Part shown: positions 40,481-51,315 of the stretch, piece by piece
Position numbering within the stretch: the first letter of the stretch is position 1
Layout: each line of letters begins with the position of its first letter
The notes under the pieces: generated by a model
What the model was told of the DNA's origin: nothing
Seen by the model: only the letters and a program-made list of their open reading frames with translations
The model's database searches: none
Assembly (NCBI GenBank): GCA_014529385.2
Contig: CM043968.1
Coordinates: 131,126,018 to 131,190,017 of the forward strand
DNA length: 64,000 bases
Reading direction: 5' to 3'
Source: Adiantum capillus-veneris
Taxonomy: Eukaryota; Streptophyta; Polypodiopsida; Polypodiales; Pteridaceae
Made by a program: the position numbers and the translations under genes

Positions 40481-40702
40481 TTAGATAAGGACAAACACAT
40501 GCATATCAAATGAGTTTTCATAGTTACTCATCGGAATTACAACAGGCAAAGGACATTCCAGGATCTCTCGTAATCTTCTTGGCCCGAACATACAGACTAT
40601 GCGGCACTGCTGGAAAAAAATATTCTTGGATACATGAACATTTATTTGGATTCTCTGAGTTAAATGAAAAGGAGTGAATTGAGGGCCATTTTGATCATCC
40701 AT
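40481..40702 (-). CDS. Leader ORF A3 (73 aa), homologue of A1/A2
   Basis: ATG at 40702-40700, stop at 40481. It matches A2 (4096-4314) along its length: MD start, PFH.T, I.IN, S..I.FQQ, MFG..R..EIL, P, Y..SFD.HVF.L. It sits between the 5' LTR and gag of the gag-only element, as A1/A2 do in the Tat element. No domain recognised. It is open despite the damage to gag downstream. Confidence 0.6.
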   Translation of the reverse strand: MDDQNGPQFTPFHLTQRIQINVHVSKNIFFQQCRIVCMFGPRRLREILECPLPVVIPMSNYENSFDMHVFVLI

Positions 40703-41413
40703 TAAAGACCATGAAGCTCCCAAGAAGGCACACCTGACTTATCCTCTGATTTTGCCAAAATTTCAGCATCATCACAGCATAAATGGCTCAGAAGACCAAA
40801 AAACCAGCCATCATAACTTGGAAAATTTTTGACAGAGTTTCCCCAGAAGTAGAGCAGTAGGAACCCAAAATATAGACTGTATATGTATGCATAAACTGTC
40901 AACAATAGAACCCGAGCATCAAATAGGACTCACTAGTACATAGCCTATGGCGAGGTCATGAAAAGGATGCTCCAGCCACCTGTATCACCGAAAGGATCTC
41001 CACATTTGAGAATCCCCAAGCTCAATAAAACCTCACGCTATCGACCCTCACACGAAGGCTTATGCAAATCTCGTATAGTCAAGTCTCAGAAATCACTATC
41101 TTCCAGACCAAGTCTCAGAAATGGCTGGGACTACCAAATAAAACCAAATATGGCTCCACAAAGGCGTACAATGGCAGTTTCCACAAGTAACGTACAATCG
41201 AGCGGACAATGCGCTCAAACAGGCGCCAAGTGATGCATACCCACAACAACTGTAAGTGACATCACTACTAGTATATCACTGTACTCCAGCTACCTGTACC
41301 TGTGTGAATCACCTGTACCTATACATGTCCATGTAACCTATAACCTGTAATCTGGAACCTGCAACCTGTAATCTCGAACTTTGAATCTCGAAGCAGAAGC
41401 TACTCGAAGAAGA

Positions 41414-41431
41414 TCTTCCGTGGGGGCGCCA
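41414..41431 (-). promoter_or_regulatory. Candidate primer-binding site of the gag-only element
   Basis: Minus-strand TGGCGCCCCCACGGAAGA begins six bases after the 5' LTR end (41438). The TGGCGCC start is tRNA-like; the donor tRNA is not certain. Confidence 0.5.
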
Positions 41432-41437
41432 AAAGAA

Positions 41438-42578
41438 TGTGCACGGGGATGGAAACACACAGACCGCCTCTATAACGACCCGACACACAATCTTGGGAAG
41501 CAACACACACACACACACACTATGGGGCACCACTCGGCTTACACAACACACCTAGCCGAGACAAAGAACACACCGACGGAGTGAGAGGAGAGAGACTAAC
41601 CACTTACCCACTCCACACAGAGACACACACACCCAAAAAACTCATCTCAAAAGAGGATAAATTTTGATATTTAGATACAAATGAGCTTAGGCCAACACCA
41701 ATGGGGCAAATAGCTCACACAATATGGGTAAAACATGCCAGATACAATCACAAACTGGAGCAGAAACTTCATTCATAGCAGAAACTTACACAGCCAAAAC
41801 AACAGAAAAAAAATGAGGAATTTGGAAAAATGGACAGCGCCATCACGTCCGGAACGGCCCAAAACCCCAGTCTACAATGTCAAAGTGCTCAAATCCGACC
41901 TCGGATGAGCAGTTTACGGCCAAAACAGGCTCCAAAAACACCAAAAACACACCTGCGGCTGTTCCTCCTCTTCTCTCCACGTTTTTTCTGGTCCTTTCTC
42001 TTTTTTTTCAGTTCCCACACTTAGATTTTTTACTTGGGCACCCTTGGCCTTTTAGATGACCTCAAACGGACCCCAAACAAGCCAAAAACTGACCTCGCAG
42101 TGCATAGTTGTCACCTTTTTGCATCCATACGCACACCTGGCACTCAGCATTTTTCAATAATGCGTCTCGCAACCACGTGAAGTGGCCCCAAAATATGGTC
42201 CTCATGATGACCTTTCTGCATAATTATCACAAGAAAACATCCACGTGGTGTCCGTACCTCTCCACGTGCAAGTATTGACCCCATTCGTCGTCCTGACGCC
42301 ACTAGATGCCATATGACGCACCTGCTTACCTCATGTCGTCGGCCCGCGGATAGCTTCCTCAAGAAGTTTTACGCGCTACCAACTCCTCATTATTGTAGAA
42401 AAAACGCACTGGTACTGGTAATAGTGAAAATCGATGCACTATGTACATGGTGTCCTACCTGTACACATGTGGGCCCCATGTAACCACCTGGCTTTGGAAA
42501 ATGGGCAATACTTTATTTGATGCACCATGCATGGGTATGTACATATGCACAATCTCTTGCTCCAAAAAACTCCTGACA
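41438..42578 (-). repeat. 5' LTR of the gag-only element (1141 bp)
   Basis: Direct repeat of 30013-31147 with few differences. Plus-strand borders TGTGCACGG and CTCCTGACA. Confidence 0.9.
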
Positions 42579-43060
42579 CCGCTGACTTCAAAAAGATGGA
42601 TTTTGGAGAGCAAAAACAACAATTTTGTGTGGATTTAACCAAGGATAGGGCGGAGTATGTTAACTCCAAAAGCCACGCACCGTATCTGTAGTCATATACC
42701 ATACATGGTGGCCTCAACAATCAATTTCCAACAAGGGACTAAGAGAATCTTAAGCCCATAGAAAACAAGGATTGTAACAAGCCTAAGGGAAAGAACAACA
42801 TCCAAAAGTCTCCCAAAGGCAATGCCAACAACAAGAAAGCCAAGGAGAAGGGAGTTTATAAAGGCAAAAATAAAAACTATCCTGAAGAACTAGAGTGTTA
42901 TCGAAAAGATCACCGTTGTTTCAAGTGCGGGGAGCAAGTGCATGATGATCATGCTTGCCCCCACAAGAATACACGTAATGAGCCTCCTAGAGCTACCTTT
43001 GTCGAATTTCAAGAAGAGGATGCTCATCACAAAGGATCTCCTTATGCCATTCTTGGGGAA
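42579..43060 (+). pseudogene. Gag of the chromodomain element, 3' part with zinc knuckle
   Basis: The host gag resumes directly after the nested element (ADFKKMDFGEQKQQFCVDLT). A basic region leads to CFKCGEQVHDDHAC (42917-42958), a CX2CX4HX4C knuckle. Frame broken by a few stops. Confidence 0.75.
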
Positions 43061-43099
43061 AGGTAAGAGAACTGCATGATTCTGTTATTCTCTTTGACC

Positions 43100-46000
43100 C
43101 TGTTTCTACTCACAATTCATATCCACAGAGTTGGCCATGAAGCTAGGCATCCAAGCCTATGATATTGGAAATGTCCTACCTGCCTGCCGATGGTTCTTTC
43201 AAGGGGCAAGAAGCCTCAGTCACTCCCTTAATTGGGAAATTGAGGCTCCATATCCAAAGCTATGTGGACAAGGAGGATTTCTTCATCTCTCCTCTCAAGC
43301 ATGAGGATGTAATCCTATAGGCACCATAGTTTGATTGCAAGGCTACCAATGTCAAATTCTCTGAAAGGAAAATCTACTTTAGGTTCAGGGAAAAAGATAT
43401 GTACATAGATGCTAAGGAGTTGGGTAGTACCATACCCCTTGTACATAAGCAAGCTTTCAACAAGTCTGTAAAAGATCTATTTCCGTTTACATTGTTTTTG
43501 TTAAAGATTCTCAAAATGAACCTAATGCTTTAGCAAAAGAAAATATAAATAATCAAAAGGAATTAGAGTTATCCAAATTCTTCAAGGGGTTCCAAGATGT
43601 TTTTATTGACGGCATCCCTGAATTACATCCCAAATGAGGCAATGACGACCATGCAATTAAACTTCTTCCAGGAAGTTCACCGCCTAATAAACCTCCTTGT
43701 AGAGATTCTCAAGCTCAACAACAGGAGATTATGTGGCAAGTGCATGAGTTAGTTGAGAAAGACATGGTTAGGCCTAGCTCAACTCCATTTTGTTCACCAT
43801 TGCTTTTAGTGCAAAAGAAAGAAGATAGATATCGTATGTGTGTCAACTATCAGCAATAAATAGAATCACTATCAAGAATAGGTTTCCCGTTCCATGGGTA
43901 GAATACCTATTTGATAAGCTACAAGGTTCGACCTACTTCAATAGGATTGACCTAAAAAGTGGCTACCATCAAATAAGGATAGCTAATCAAGACATTGTAA
44001 AGACCGCATTATTTTAGACTACGTTTGGTCTTTACGAGTACATTGTCATTCCTTTTGGCTTGACCAATGCACCAACCACATTTAACCGCTTGATGGAAAA
44101 GCTATTTAGGCCTCACCGAACCTTTACTGGAGTGGTCTTTGATGATATAACCATATACTCTAATTCATTAGACGAATACAAGAAAAACCGTACCTCCATG
44201 TAATATTTCAAGTTTTTACAAGGGAATAAGCTCTATATAAACCGAAAGAAAACTCCTCCTACAAGAGATTCAGTATTTAGGTCACATTATCTCTCAAGAT
44301 GGCATCCAAATGGATCCATCAAATTTAGAGGTAATAAAAAAATGGCCTAATCCAAGGAATCTGCATGAACTAAGAAGTTTTATAGTTATGTGTGCATACT
44401 ATAAACGCTTCATAGAAAAGTTCTCACAAATCGCAGGACCATTACATGACCTCACCAAGAAAAATGTTAGGTATATATGGTCCACCAAGGAGAATAATGC
44501 TTTCAAAAAGCTTAAAGAGAAGCTTATCTCTCAACCTGTGCTTACACTGTCGGATCTTTCAAAACCATTTGAGGTCCAATGCGGCGCTTGTGGCTCGACC
44601 CTATTGAACAAGATCTAGGGATATATGAAAAGAAACTCTTACCGGTTCTACATGCTCTAGACTCATGGAAGCACTATTTATTGGGGACTCCTTTGATTCT
44701 GCAAACGGATCACCAAAGCCTTAAGTACTTCATGACACAGACCAAGCTTTCCGATAAACAAATGAGGGTGGACAAATTTCCTTTCGCAATTTCATTTTCA
44801 TATTTCTCACATTGCTGCCAAGCATAATCAAGTAGCCGATGCACTCTCAAGATGACCGAGAGTGAATACGGTATCCATAGCAACTCACAATGATCTATCT
44901 TCTATGATAGATGAGTATGCTATCGATCCCAATTTTAGAGGTGATTTTCAGCCCTTGCACTAGGGAAGAAGTAAGAACCATTTACCCTACAAGATGGTTA
45001 TCTTCTCTATGGTAATAGACTATGTGTTACTAACTCACCACATGAGGAAGTAATGTATGAATCTCATGCTTCTCCTTATGCGGGGCATAGAGGGATTCAG
45101 TCTACCCTAAAAGGGATAGAAACATATTTCTATTGGTCTGCCATGAAAGCAAACATACAAGAGTATGTTTCAAAATGTGTGATATGCCAAAAGACAAATT
45201 TTGATAGAGGCAACCGTATTTATATTACAAATCTTCAAATACCATGGCTTGCCCAAGTCTATCCATGGGAATAGAAGAATATGGACAATAGTAGACAGGT
45301 TTAGCAAACAAGCACATTTCATACCTGTCAAAAAGACTATCAAAGCCAATCAAATGGCAACCCTCTTTATATCACAAATCTTCAAATACCTTGGCTTGCC
45401 AATGTCTATAGTGTCGGATAGAGATCCTAGAATGACCAGTAACTTTTGAAAGGGTCTCGTTGAGAATTTAGGTACAAGGCTAAACTTCTTTTTCTCCTAT
45501 CATCCCCAAACGGATGGCCAAAGTGAAATAGCTAACCTAACAATTCTTGATCTACGAAAAGCTTATGTCAAAGAAATAGACCAAAAGTCCCAATGGGAGA
45601 AGTACTTACCCTTAGTGGAGTATGCTTACAATAACACTGTACATACTTCCACGGGAAAATCACCTTTCGAGGTGATAGAGGGAAGATCAAAAAGTCCCGT
45701 GCTACTCAAGGTACATGGTAAGATCTTCATTGTAGATGAATATAGCCGAGACCTATAAGAATCTTTCCCAAAAGATTAAGGATGCTATATCCATCTCTTA
45801 GTAAAGGAAAAAGGTTGCTACTGATAAGCACAGAAGAGACCTAGTCTTTAAACAAAATGATTGGGTCTTGCTTAAGTTTACCAAGGATCGATTAAGGCAC
45901 ACAACAGGAAAGATTCCTATGGGACACCAAAAGTACTATGCTAAAGGTACTATGGTCCCTTCCAGATTCTTAGGCCAATCAATGAGATGGACTATCAACT

Positions 46001-46310
46001 CAAGTTTCCCACCCATTGGCTCATACACAATGCTTTCCACGTGAGCCTACTAAAACCTTACAAAGGAGAGCCACCTCAAGAAGCAAATATTGAAGACCCA
46101 CCGGAGATTGAGGACCAAGAAGAGGTGTTGCAGCCTGAGTCCATTCTCTGACATGAAGACAAGGTATTACAAGGCGGTAAGACTATCCAACAATATCTTA
46201 TCAAGTTTAAAAATTATCCTTTTGAAGATGCTAGATGGATGCAAGAAATACAATTAAAGGATAGCCTAAACCTTGTCAATGCTTACAATGATTCCCTAGA
46301 GTAAGCAAAT
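43100..46310 (+). pseudogene. Pol of the chromodomain Ty3 element, decayed
   Basis: In order: weak protease region (43110-43450); RT (43690-44310) with FCSPLLLVQKKE, FGLTNAP, and VVFDDI in place of the usual Y.DD box; RNase H with the TDH motif (LQTDHQSL, 44310-44870); integrase with an HHCC finger (HASPYAGH ... CVICQ, 45062-45190), SDRDPRM and TDGQSEIAN; and a C-terminal chromodomain-like segment (YLIKFKNYPFEDARWMQE, 46190-46250). At least ten stops or frame changes. The first catalytic Asp region of integrase has been replaced (see findings). Confidence 0.8.
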
Positions 46311-46329
46311 GTAAATATGTATAAATGAA

Positions 46330-47495
46330 CAAAGTTTTTGTCTTATCAAACTTTGTTTTTCTTTGTTGTGCACAAATTTGAATAAGTATGCATGCTTAGG
46401 ATCATGTCTGTGGAGACGGCGTCTCCCAAACACCAAGTAGAGCTTGTCACTCTACTATGGAAGATTGATACAGACTAATGTGCAGGCATGCTTGCGGTAG
46501 CTAAGGCTCTCAAGCACCAAATGGACTAGTCATCCATTCTGGAACAGTGTCGCGGTAGCAAACGGACTAATGACTAGGCTTTATCTTTTGTACATCATAG
46601 TCGAGGACGACTATGATTTCAAGAGAGAAGTAATGTCATAAAAACTAATATCTAATACTCCCAAATGATTTTCTCATGTTAAACTGATCATTTAAATGGG
46701 AAAGTACCAGGGGAGTAAAAACTAGAATAATGGTAAGGCTGCCAGACTAAGCTCTGTTAGGGATCCAAAGGAGTAAAAATAGGGATCCAAAGGGGGACAA
46801 TCTGCAAAAGATCAATGTGCTTCAATGGGGCTTAAAATACCTAAGGTTAAACCCCTTTAAGACTTCCATAGGCTAAAGTTTCTAAATTTAATTGTATTGT
46901 CCAAAGGCCAGAGTAGGGGAAATATTGGATGGTCATGGGAAGATTAAAAAGGTCTTCCCACATCTCTAGGAAGGAGGGGGCAAGCCCTTATTTTAGGGGA
47001 TGAGAGATAAACACACACACACACACACACACTCCAAGGCTCCCCCTTTACACAAAGGGAATACTGGACACATGTCAGGCTCCTAGGCTAGTTGCTCCCA
47101 ATCTCCCCTCAAATCCTATTGGATGGCCATAGAGGTGGACCAATGAGAATTAGGCTAGAGTAAATTTAGTCTAATCAATTTCAAAATGCTTGATAAAAGA
47201 ACCAATAGAATTTAAGCTCCCTAGAAGACTATTGGACAGTCTACCAAGGGGTCCAATGAGCATTCAACAGCCCAATGGCTTGCCTGATTCCTATTGGCGA
47301 GAAGACTAAGAGATCCAATGAGAGTTTAGTTGAATTATTTAACTACCTATAGCTCTCACAAAAGGGGAAAGGGGGACACTTGTCAAAAGGTATCAACTAT
47401 GCTTCTAATTTGTGATTGACTAAGCTTTACAAGAGCCAATGGGAGGCCAGCATGGGCATTTAGCAAGAGGGGTCGACCAACGTGAGAGAGGGGGA
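46330..47495 (+). other. 3' untranslated part of the chromodomain element
   Basis: No gene. Holds a CA tract (47013-47032), a cluster of CCAAT/ATTGG motifs (about 47115-47435) and a purine tract GAGAGAGGGGGA (47484-47495) just before the 3' LTR. Confidence 0.65.
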
Positions 47496-47630
47496 TGCGT
47501 TTTATTCTAACACAATGCTACACACACACACACACAACTCATGTGTGTAAGAAGAACTTGTTCTTATTGAAATACTCACTATGTTATCAATTTCCCCTAC
47601 ACACAAGTTACTAGTGCATTAAATGTTACA
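47496..47630 (+). repeat. 3' LTR of the chromodomain element, internally deleted (135 bp)
   Basis: Both ends match the 690-bp 5' LTR, but about 555 bp are missing between AAGAAGAACT and TTGTTCTTA. Confidence 0.75.
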
Positions 47631-48020
47631 TAAAACTTTCCAAATCCCTAAGGTTCCATGCACACATTCCCATGTGGTGCCTAGTTAACTCCTAACATGC
47701 TGAGAATCATGTATCTTTTGAGTAAGTTCAAAAGTTAATATATTTATTAGCTTCCATTCAATATTTTGCTCGTTTTGACGAGTGCAAATGTGAATTACCT
47801 TGCAAGAAATACACTAGGGTTACCATAAATACTATACACTATGGAAAATTTGTTGGGCAAGGGTGTTTTTTAGATGTAATGGGCATTTCACATGTTTTTG
47901 GATACTTGGCTTTCTTTTAATAGGTGAGATGTAAGCTACCTTGCAAAAAATCACTAAATAACCAAAAAAACCATATATTCCGAGAAATCTGAAGGGCAAG
48001 GTTTCTCTTAAAAATATTCT
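47631..48020. other. Unassigned 0.4 kb, no gene seen
   Basis: AT-rich sequence between the 3' LTR and the copia relic; a CTTGCAAGAAATACACTA / CTTGCAAAAAATCACTA pair at about 47800 and 47940 is a short imperfect direct repeat. Confidence 0.4.
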
Positions 48021-48023
48021 TTA

Positions 48024-48215
48024 TGGGAAAAAATCCACTGGCATTTATTGGAATCTAAGTTCAAAATATAAGCATGACTATAGCATTAATTGCTACAAAG
48101 CAAGGCTTGTTGCATACGGTCATGCAAGGGAGAGGCTTATAATTTGATGAAACCTTGGCCTCCACTTAGGTAATTTGAGCGGCATTATGCACAACTCACT
48201 AGGACAGAAAGGGCC
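48024..48215 (+). pseudogene. Ty1/copia reverse transcriptase relic
   Basis: Short piece reading YKARLVAYGHARE, then in another frame FDETLAST. These match the order YKARLVAKG...DETFAP of copia RT, preceded by a W.. K.K...D.S pattern. No other copia domain is recognisable. Confidence 0.45.
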
Positions 48216-48360
48216 ACACTAGATGTAGAGAAGACAGAAAAGAAAGGCACCAAAAATATATTTGGCTTCAAACCAAGTAGAAAAAACACAGAGTACACTA
48301 GAGTACATTGTGCTATATAGCCATAAGTACCCCAAGTTGATTTGAACAATTTCTAGGTGT

Positions 48361-49798
48361 TTGATTAAGAAAAAGGTAGGTGAAGTTCCCCAAGTGTACA
48401 ATGGAGATGGCGTTTATGAGCTAGGCGGCGTGCCAGATGGTGTCCCCAAAATGTTGGGGATGAAGCAGAAGTATGATGGCCATTGTTGGGTCATGCATGT
48501 TCATTCTACAATGAGGTATGTAGCATTAATCAAGAGAAGTAAATGTGGTGGACACCTCATTTTAAAAAATAGCTCGTGCGCTTGATCAACGCAGTGAGCG
48601 GACGGCCGAACAAGAGTTCTTGGAAAGGGAAGTTTCTACCTTCAATTTTGTCAATTGGTATGTCGAGCTCCAAAAATAGTACCCTATGATGCTTCCATTG
48701 TGGCCAGAGTCCAATTTCGCTTTGAGAGTGTTTGTGTGTTGTCTATTGCTTGCTCACTGACTACAATTGGACCGAACTCTCTATCCACATTGATAATTAT
48801 AACCAACCTATCACAAAGAGAGTTTTATGGTGGGAAATTCAATTGACAAGAGAACTTGTGTCTCGTGTGGTGCATGAGTCATTACTAACTAGACCTAGGC
48901 ATTTGCAATCGAATCTTGCAATGCAGATGGTGATGGGAGTGCTAGTTTGAGAAAATGGGGAGCAACTAACGAGCAATGAGATCCTCTCTATATTGGAGGA
49001 GATGCAACCATTGATCCATATGAAAAGGTGTTGTTTTATTTTCTTGTCTCTGTACCTTTTTCACTTCCTTTTGGCTGACATGCATGCATGTAATGTTTAT
49101 GTCAGGTATAAACATTGGATGAAAGAAGCAACTACTATATGAATTAGAGTCAGTGCAAAGTCCCAATTGATTCGGCTGAAAAATGAATGCGGCTATAGGT
49201 TTTTCCACGATATGATATTTCTAGGGCAATCCACAAATCATAACAAAAGATGTCATGTGTTCAAAATGTCTATCAATGGACCTAGATTCTCGTGTTGATC
49301 TAGTAAATAGAATGCAACAAGATGGGAGTGGGGACTTGCGAAGAAGCTGGGTTTTCTTCAATCAGGTACGTAGGGTAGTGGGGTGGACAACAATGGTAGC
49401 ACATGTCAACAATATTGCATAAGTCCAGCTTCACAGCTTCCTATTTTTTCCTTGTTCATTTGTAGCATTATTTTATAATGAACTTTATAGGATTTTCAAG
49501 AAATTCAAAAAATTTCCATCTGTAAGGTGATGGAAGAAGACACACCAAGCACATAAAACTGATTTTAAAGAATTCATGGGGCAAATGAGGCCGGAGAAAA
49601 TTGGAATTACATTCAAATTGTATTCAATGGAGGACCTAACAATGTTATGGAAGGAAAATAACACTCATTCTTGTTTCATTGGGAGAAAATTTTGTACATT
49701 CACACCATGAAATATGTGCATAAAAATTCCCAAGATGAGCACAAGCATATGTGTGAATTGTGGTGTTGTACAAGGACTCAGGAAAAGGAAACTATCTT
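48361..49798 (+). pseudogene. SWIM-finger gene, left part, decayed
   Basis: Coding traces with plant gene-like segments (GHCWVMHVHSTMRYVALIKR at ~48476, and MKYVHKNSQDEHKHMCELW at ~49708) but many stops. It ends at the GTACA target site of the LTR element at 49804, and coding traces continue on the other side (57560 onward). It may be a MULE-derived or uncharacterised SWIM protein; I cannot tell which. Confidence 0.35.
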
Positions 49799-49803
49799 GT
49801 ACA
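49799..49803. repeat. Target-site duplication GTACA (left)
   Basis: GTACA before the 5' LTR, repeated at 57560-57564 after the 3' LTR. Confidence 0.9.
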
Positions 49804-50096
49804 TGTTAACCCTCACGGCACACGGACACCCATCACCTACGATGGACGCGTATTATGTATTTGGTAGAGTCAGGTACCGGGCTTGTCGGACCAATAGGGA
49901 AAGGTAGAGTGATCGCCGATGAGAGGCGCACTTTAACTTGGACATTCAAGGGATTAGTTGGTTAAGCATGGGCGCCCAAGTGTGAATGGGGTGAGCTCCT
50001 ATAAAAGCCAACTAAACCTAATTTTTACTCATTCTCTCATTTGTGCAATTGAAGAGTGCTCTTGCTCCATCTCCATCTTCTTCTTCTTCACCTCCT

Positions 50097-50128
<32 letters not shown>

Positions 50129-50379
50129 GGAGAGTGTGTGTGCGATCGAGCATTACGAAGGCACGACGGCGGCGAAGCGGTTAAGCGCGGCAGGACTGCA
50201 GCTTCTTCTTCATCGCGGCGAGGAATCCACCACGAAGGCGAGCGTAGAGCGGTGAGTGACACACCCTTTGTTTTCTTGAGCTTGCTAGTTTAGGCTTGTT
50301 GTGTGCTTGGAGCCGTTTGTGGTTCGCATACGGTGTATTGGCAAGTCCCTTGCTTCGACAGTGCGGCAAGGAGCGCACA
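49804..50379 (+). repeat. 5' LTR (576 bp)
   Basis: Starts TGTTAACCCTCACGG, ends GAGCGCACA. TATA-type CTATAAAAG at 49999-50007, followed by a CT/GT/GA-rich transcribed part. Confidence 0.95.
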
Positions 50380-50383
50380 TTTT

Positions 50384-50401
50384 TGGCGCCGCTGCCGGGG
50401 A
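50384..50401 (+). promoter_or_regulatory. Primer-binding site, tRNA-Asp type
   Basis: TGGCGCCGCTGCCGGGGA, four bases after the LTR, complementary to the plant tRNA-Asp 3' end (which ends CGGCAACGGCGCCA) with one mismatch. Tat/Athila-type elements often use this primer. Confidence 0.8.
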
Positions 50402-51315
50402 TATGCCTTACACTAAGCTCGGTTAGCACTTTACGCTTCCTTGTGGTGCAATTTCTATCATAGGAAAGGCAGGGAAGGAGTGTGTGAAGATTTCTGTTTT
50501 TTGCGTTTTCTGCAATTGCTGTCAAGTTTCAATTTCTGCTATTGTCTGCGTTTTTTCTGTTTCTGCAATTTCTGCATTTTCAAGTTCGGCGTTTGCAATT
50601 TCTGCGTTTTTTCTGCATTTTCTGCAATTTCTGCGTTTTTTCTGCGTTTTTTCTGCAATTTCTGTGTTTTTTCTGCGTTTTCTGCGTTTTTCTGCGTTTT
50701 TTTCAATTTCTGTATTTTCTGCATCAACAAAAAAAAAATTTTAAAAAAAATTTGGGAAAAAAAAAGTTTTTTGAGAAAAAAAAAATCGGAAATTAAAAAC
50801 GCGAGTGAGCGGGCGGCGAAATTTTTCGAAAATAAAAAACGTGACTCTTAAAACGGACGGGTTGGTTTGTATAAAAGATAGATCGGGATCGGTTTCCCAA
50901 GCCCAAGCCCAAGCCCAAGCCCAGGCCTAGGCCTCAGTCCTCAGTCTTATGATATATACTAGACTCACTCTTATATATATACCCTACTCCCTCAAGAGAG
51001 AATGAGAGCATGTGGGACAAGTCCTCCACTCTCCTCCTTTCTCTTCCCACTTGCACCCTTAGACTTTCTAGTTTGGGCCTAGTTCCCTACTGGAAATTGA
51101 CAGTTTTAGGGATTCCGAGGGCATAGAGTGACCAAACGGAGGGCTGTAAAGCACGGCACGACCCTCTGACCGATACGCTCGTTTCGAGCTATCACACGGC
51201 CCATTCCACGAAACGCTCTAAAAAATCTAGCAAAAAAACAAACAAAAAACACGCTAAAAACTAGTCACAAGGCCTCCTAGAGCAGCTTTTTGACACCTAA
51301 GGGTATCAGAAGCAC
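50402..51315 (+). other. Leader of the gag-protease element
   Basis: No gene. Contains a T-rich minisatellite of TTCTGCATTTTTTCTGCG-type units (50488-50725), A-rich sequence to 50840, and a (CCCAAG)n tract at 50898-50925. Confidence 0.7.

Larger units (their letters stand above)
30013..42578 (-). mobile_element. Gag-only LTR element (Tat-like), inserted in chromodomain gag
   Basis: LTRs 41438-42578 (5', minus orientation) and 30013-31147 (3'). The internal region is only about 2.6 kb once the CACTA at 32651-40340 is removed: primer site, leader ORF, gag and a short acidic ORF, with no polymerase. CCGCT follows the right LTR (42579-42583) and CCGT precedes the left one (30009-30012), a 5-bp duplication that lost one base. 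The host gag frame continues on each side. The gag has the same YP.F.G..GEDAE.FL start as the Tat gag. It is a non-autonomous element. Confidence 0.85.
27779..47630 (+). mobile_element. Chromodomain-type Ty3 LTR retrotransposon, decayed, host of nested insertions
   Basis: 5' LTR 27779-28468, tRNA-Met-type primer site, gag split at 30012/42579 by a minus-strand LTR element, decayed pol with protease region, RT, RNase H, integrase and chromodomain-like end (to about 46300), then a truncated 3' LTR 47496-47630. Numerous stops and frameshifts make it inactive. The five bases outside the two LTRs (GAGGC and TAAAA) do not match, so one end has been rearranged. Confidence 0.85.

Noticed and set aside
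50441-50851. 136-codon ORF rich in Phe, Cys and Ser, opposite a Lys/Glu-rich ORF
   Set aside because: Produced by the TTCTGCATTTTT-type minisatellite in the element leader.
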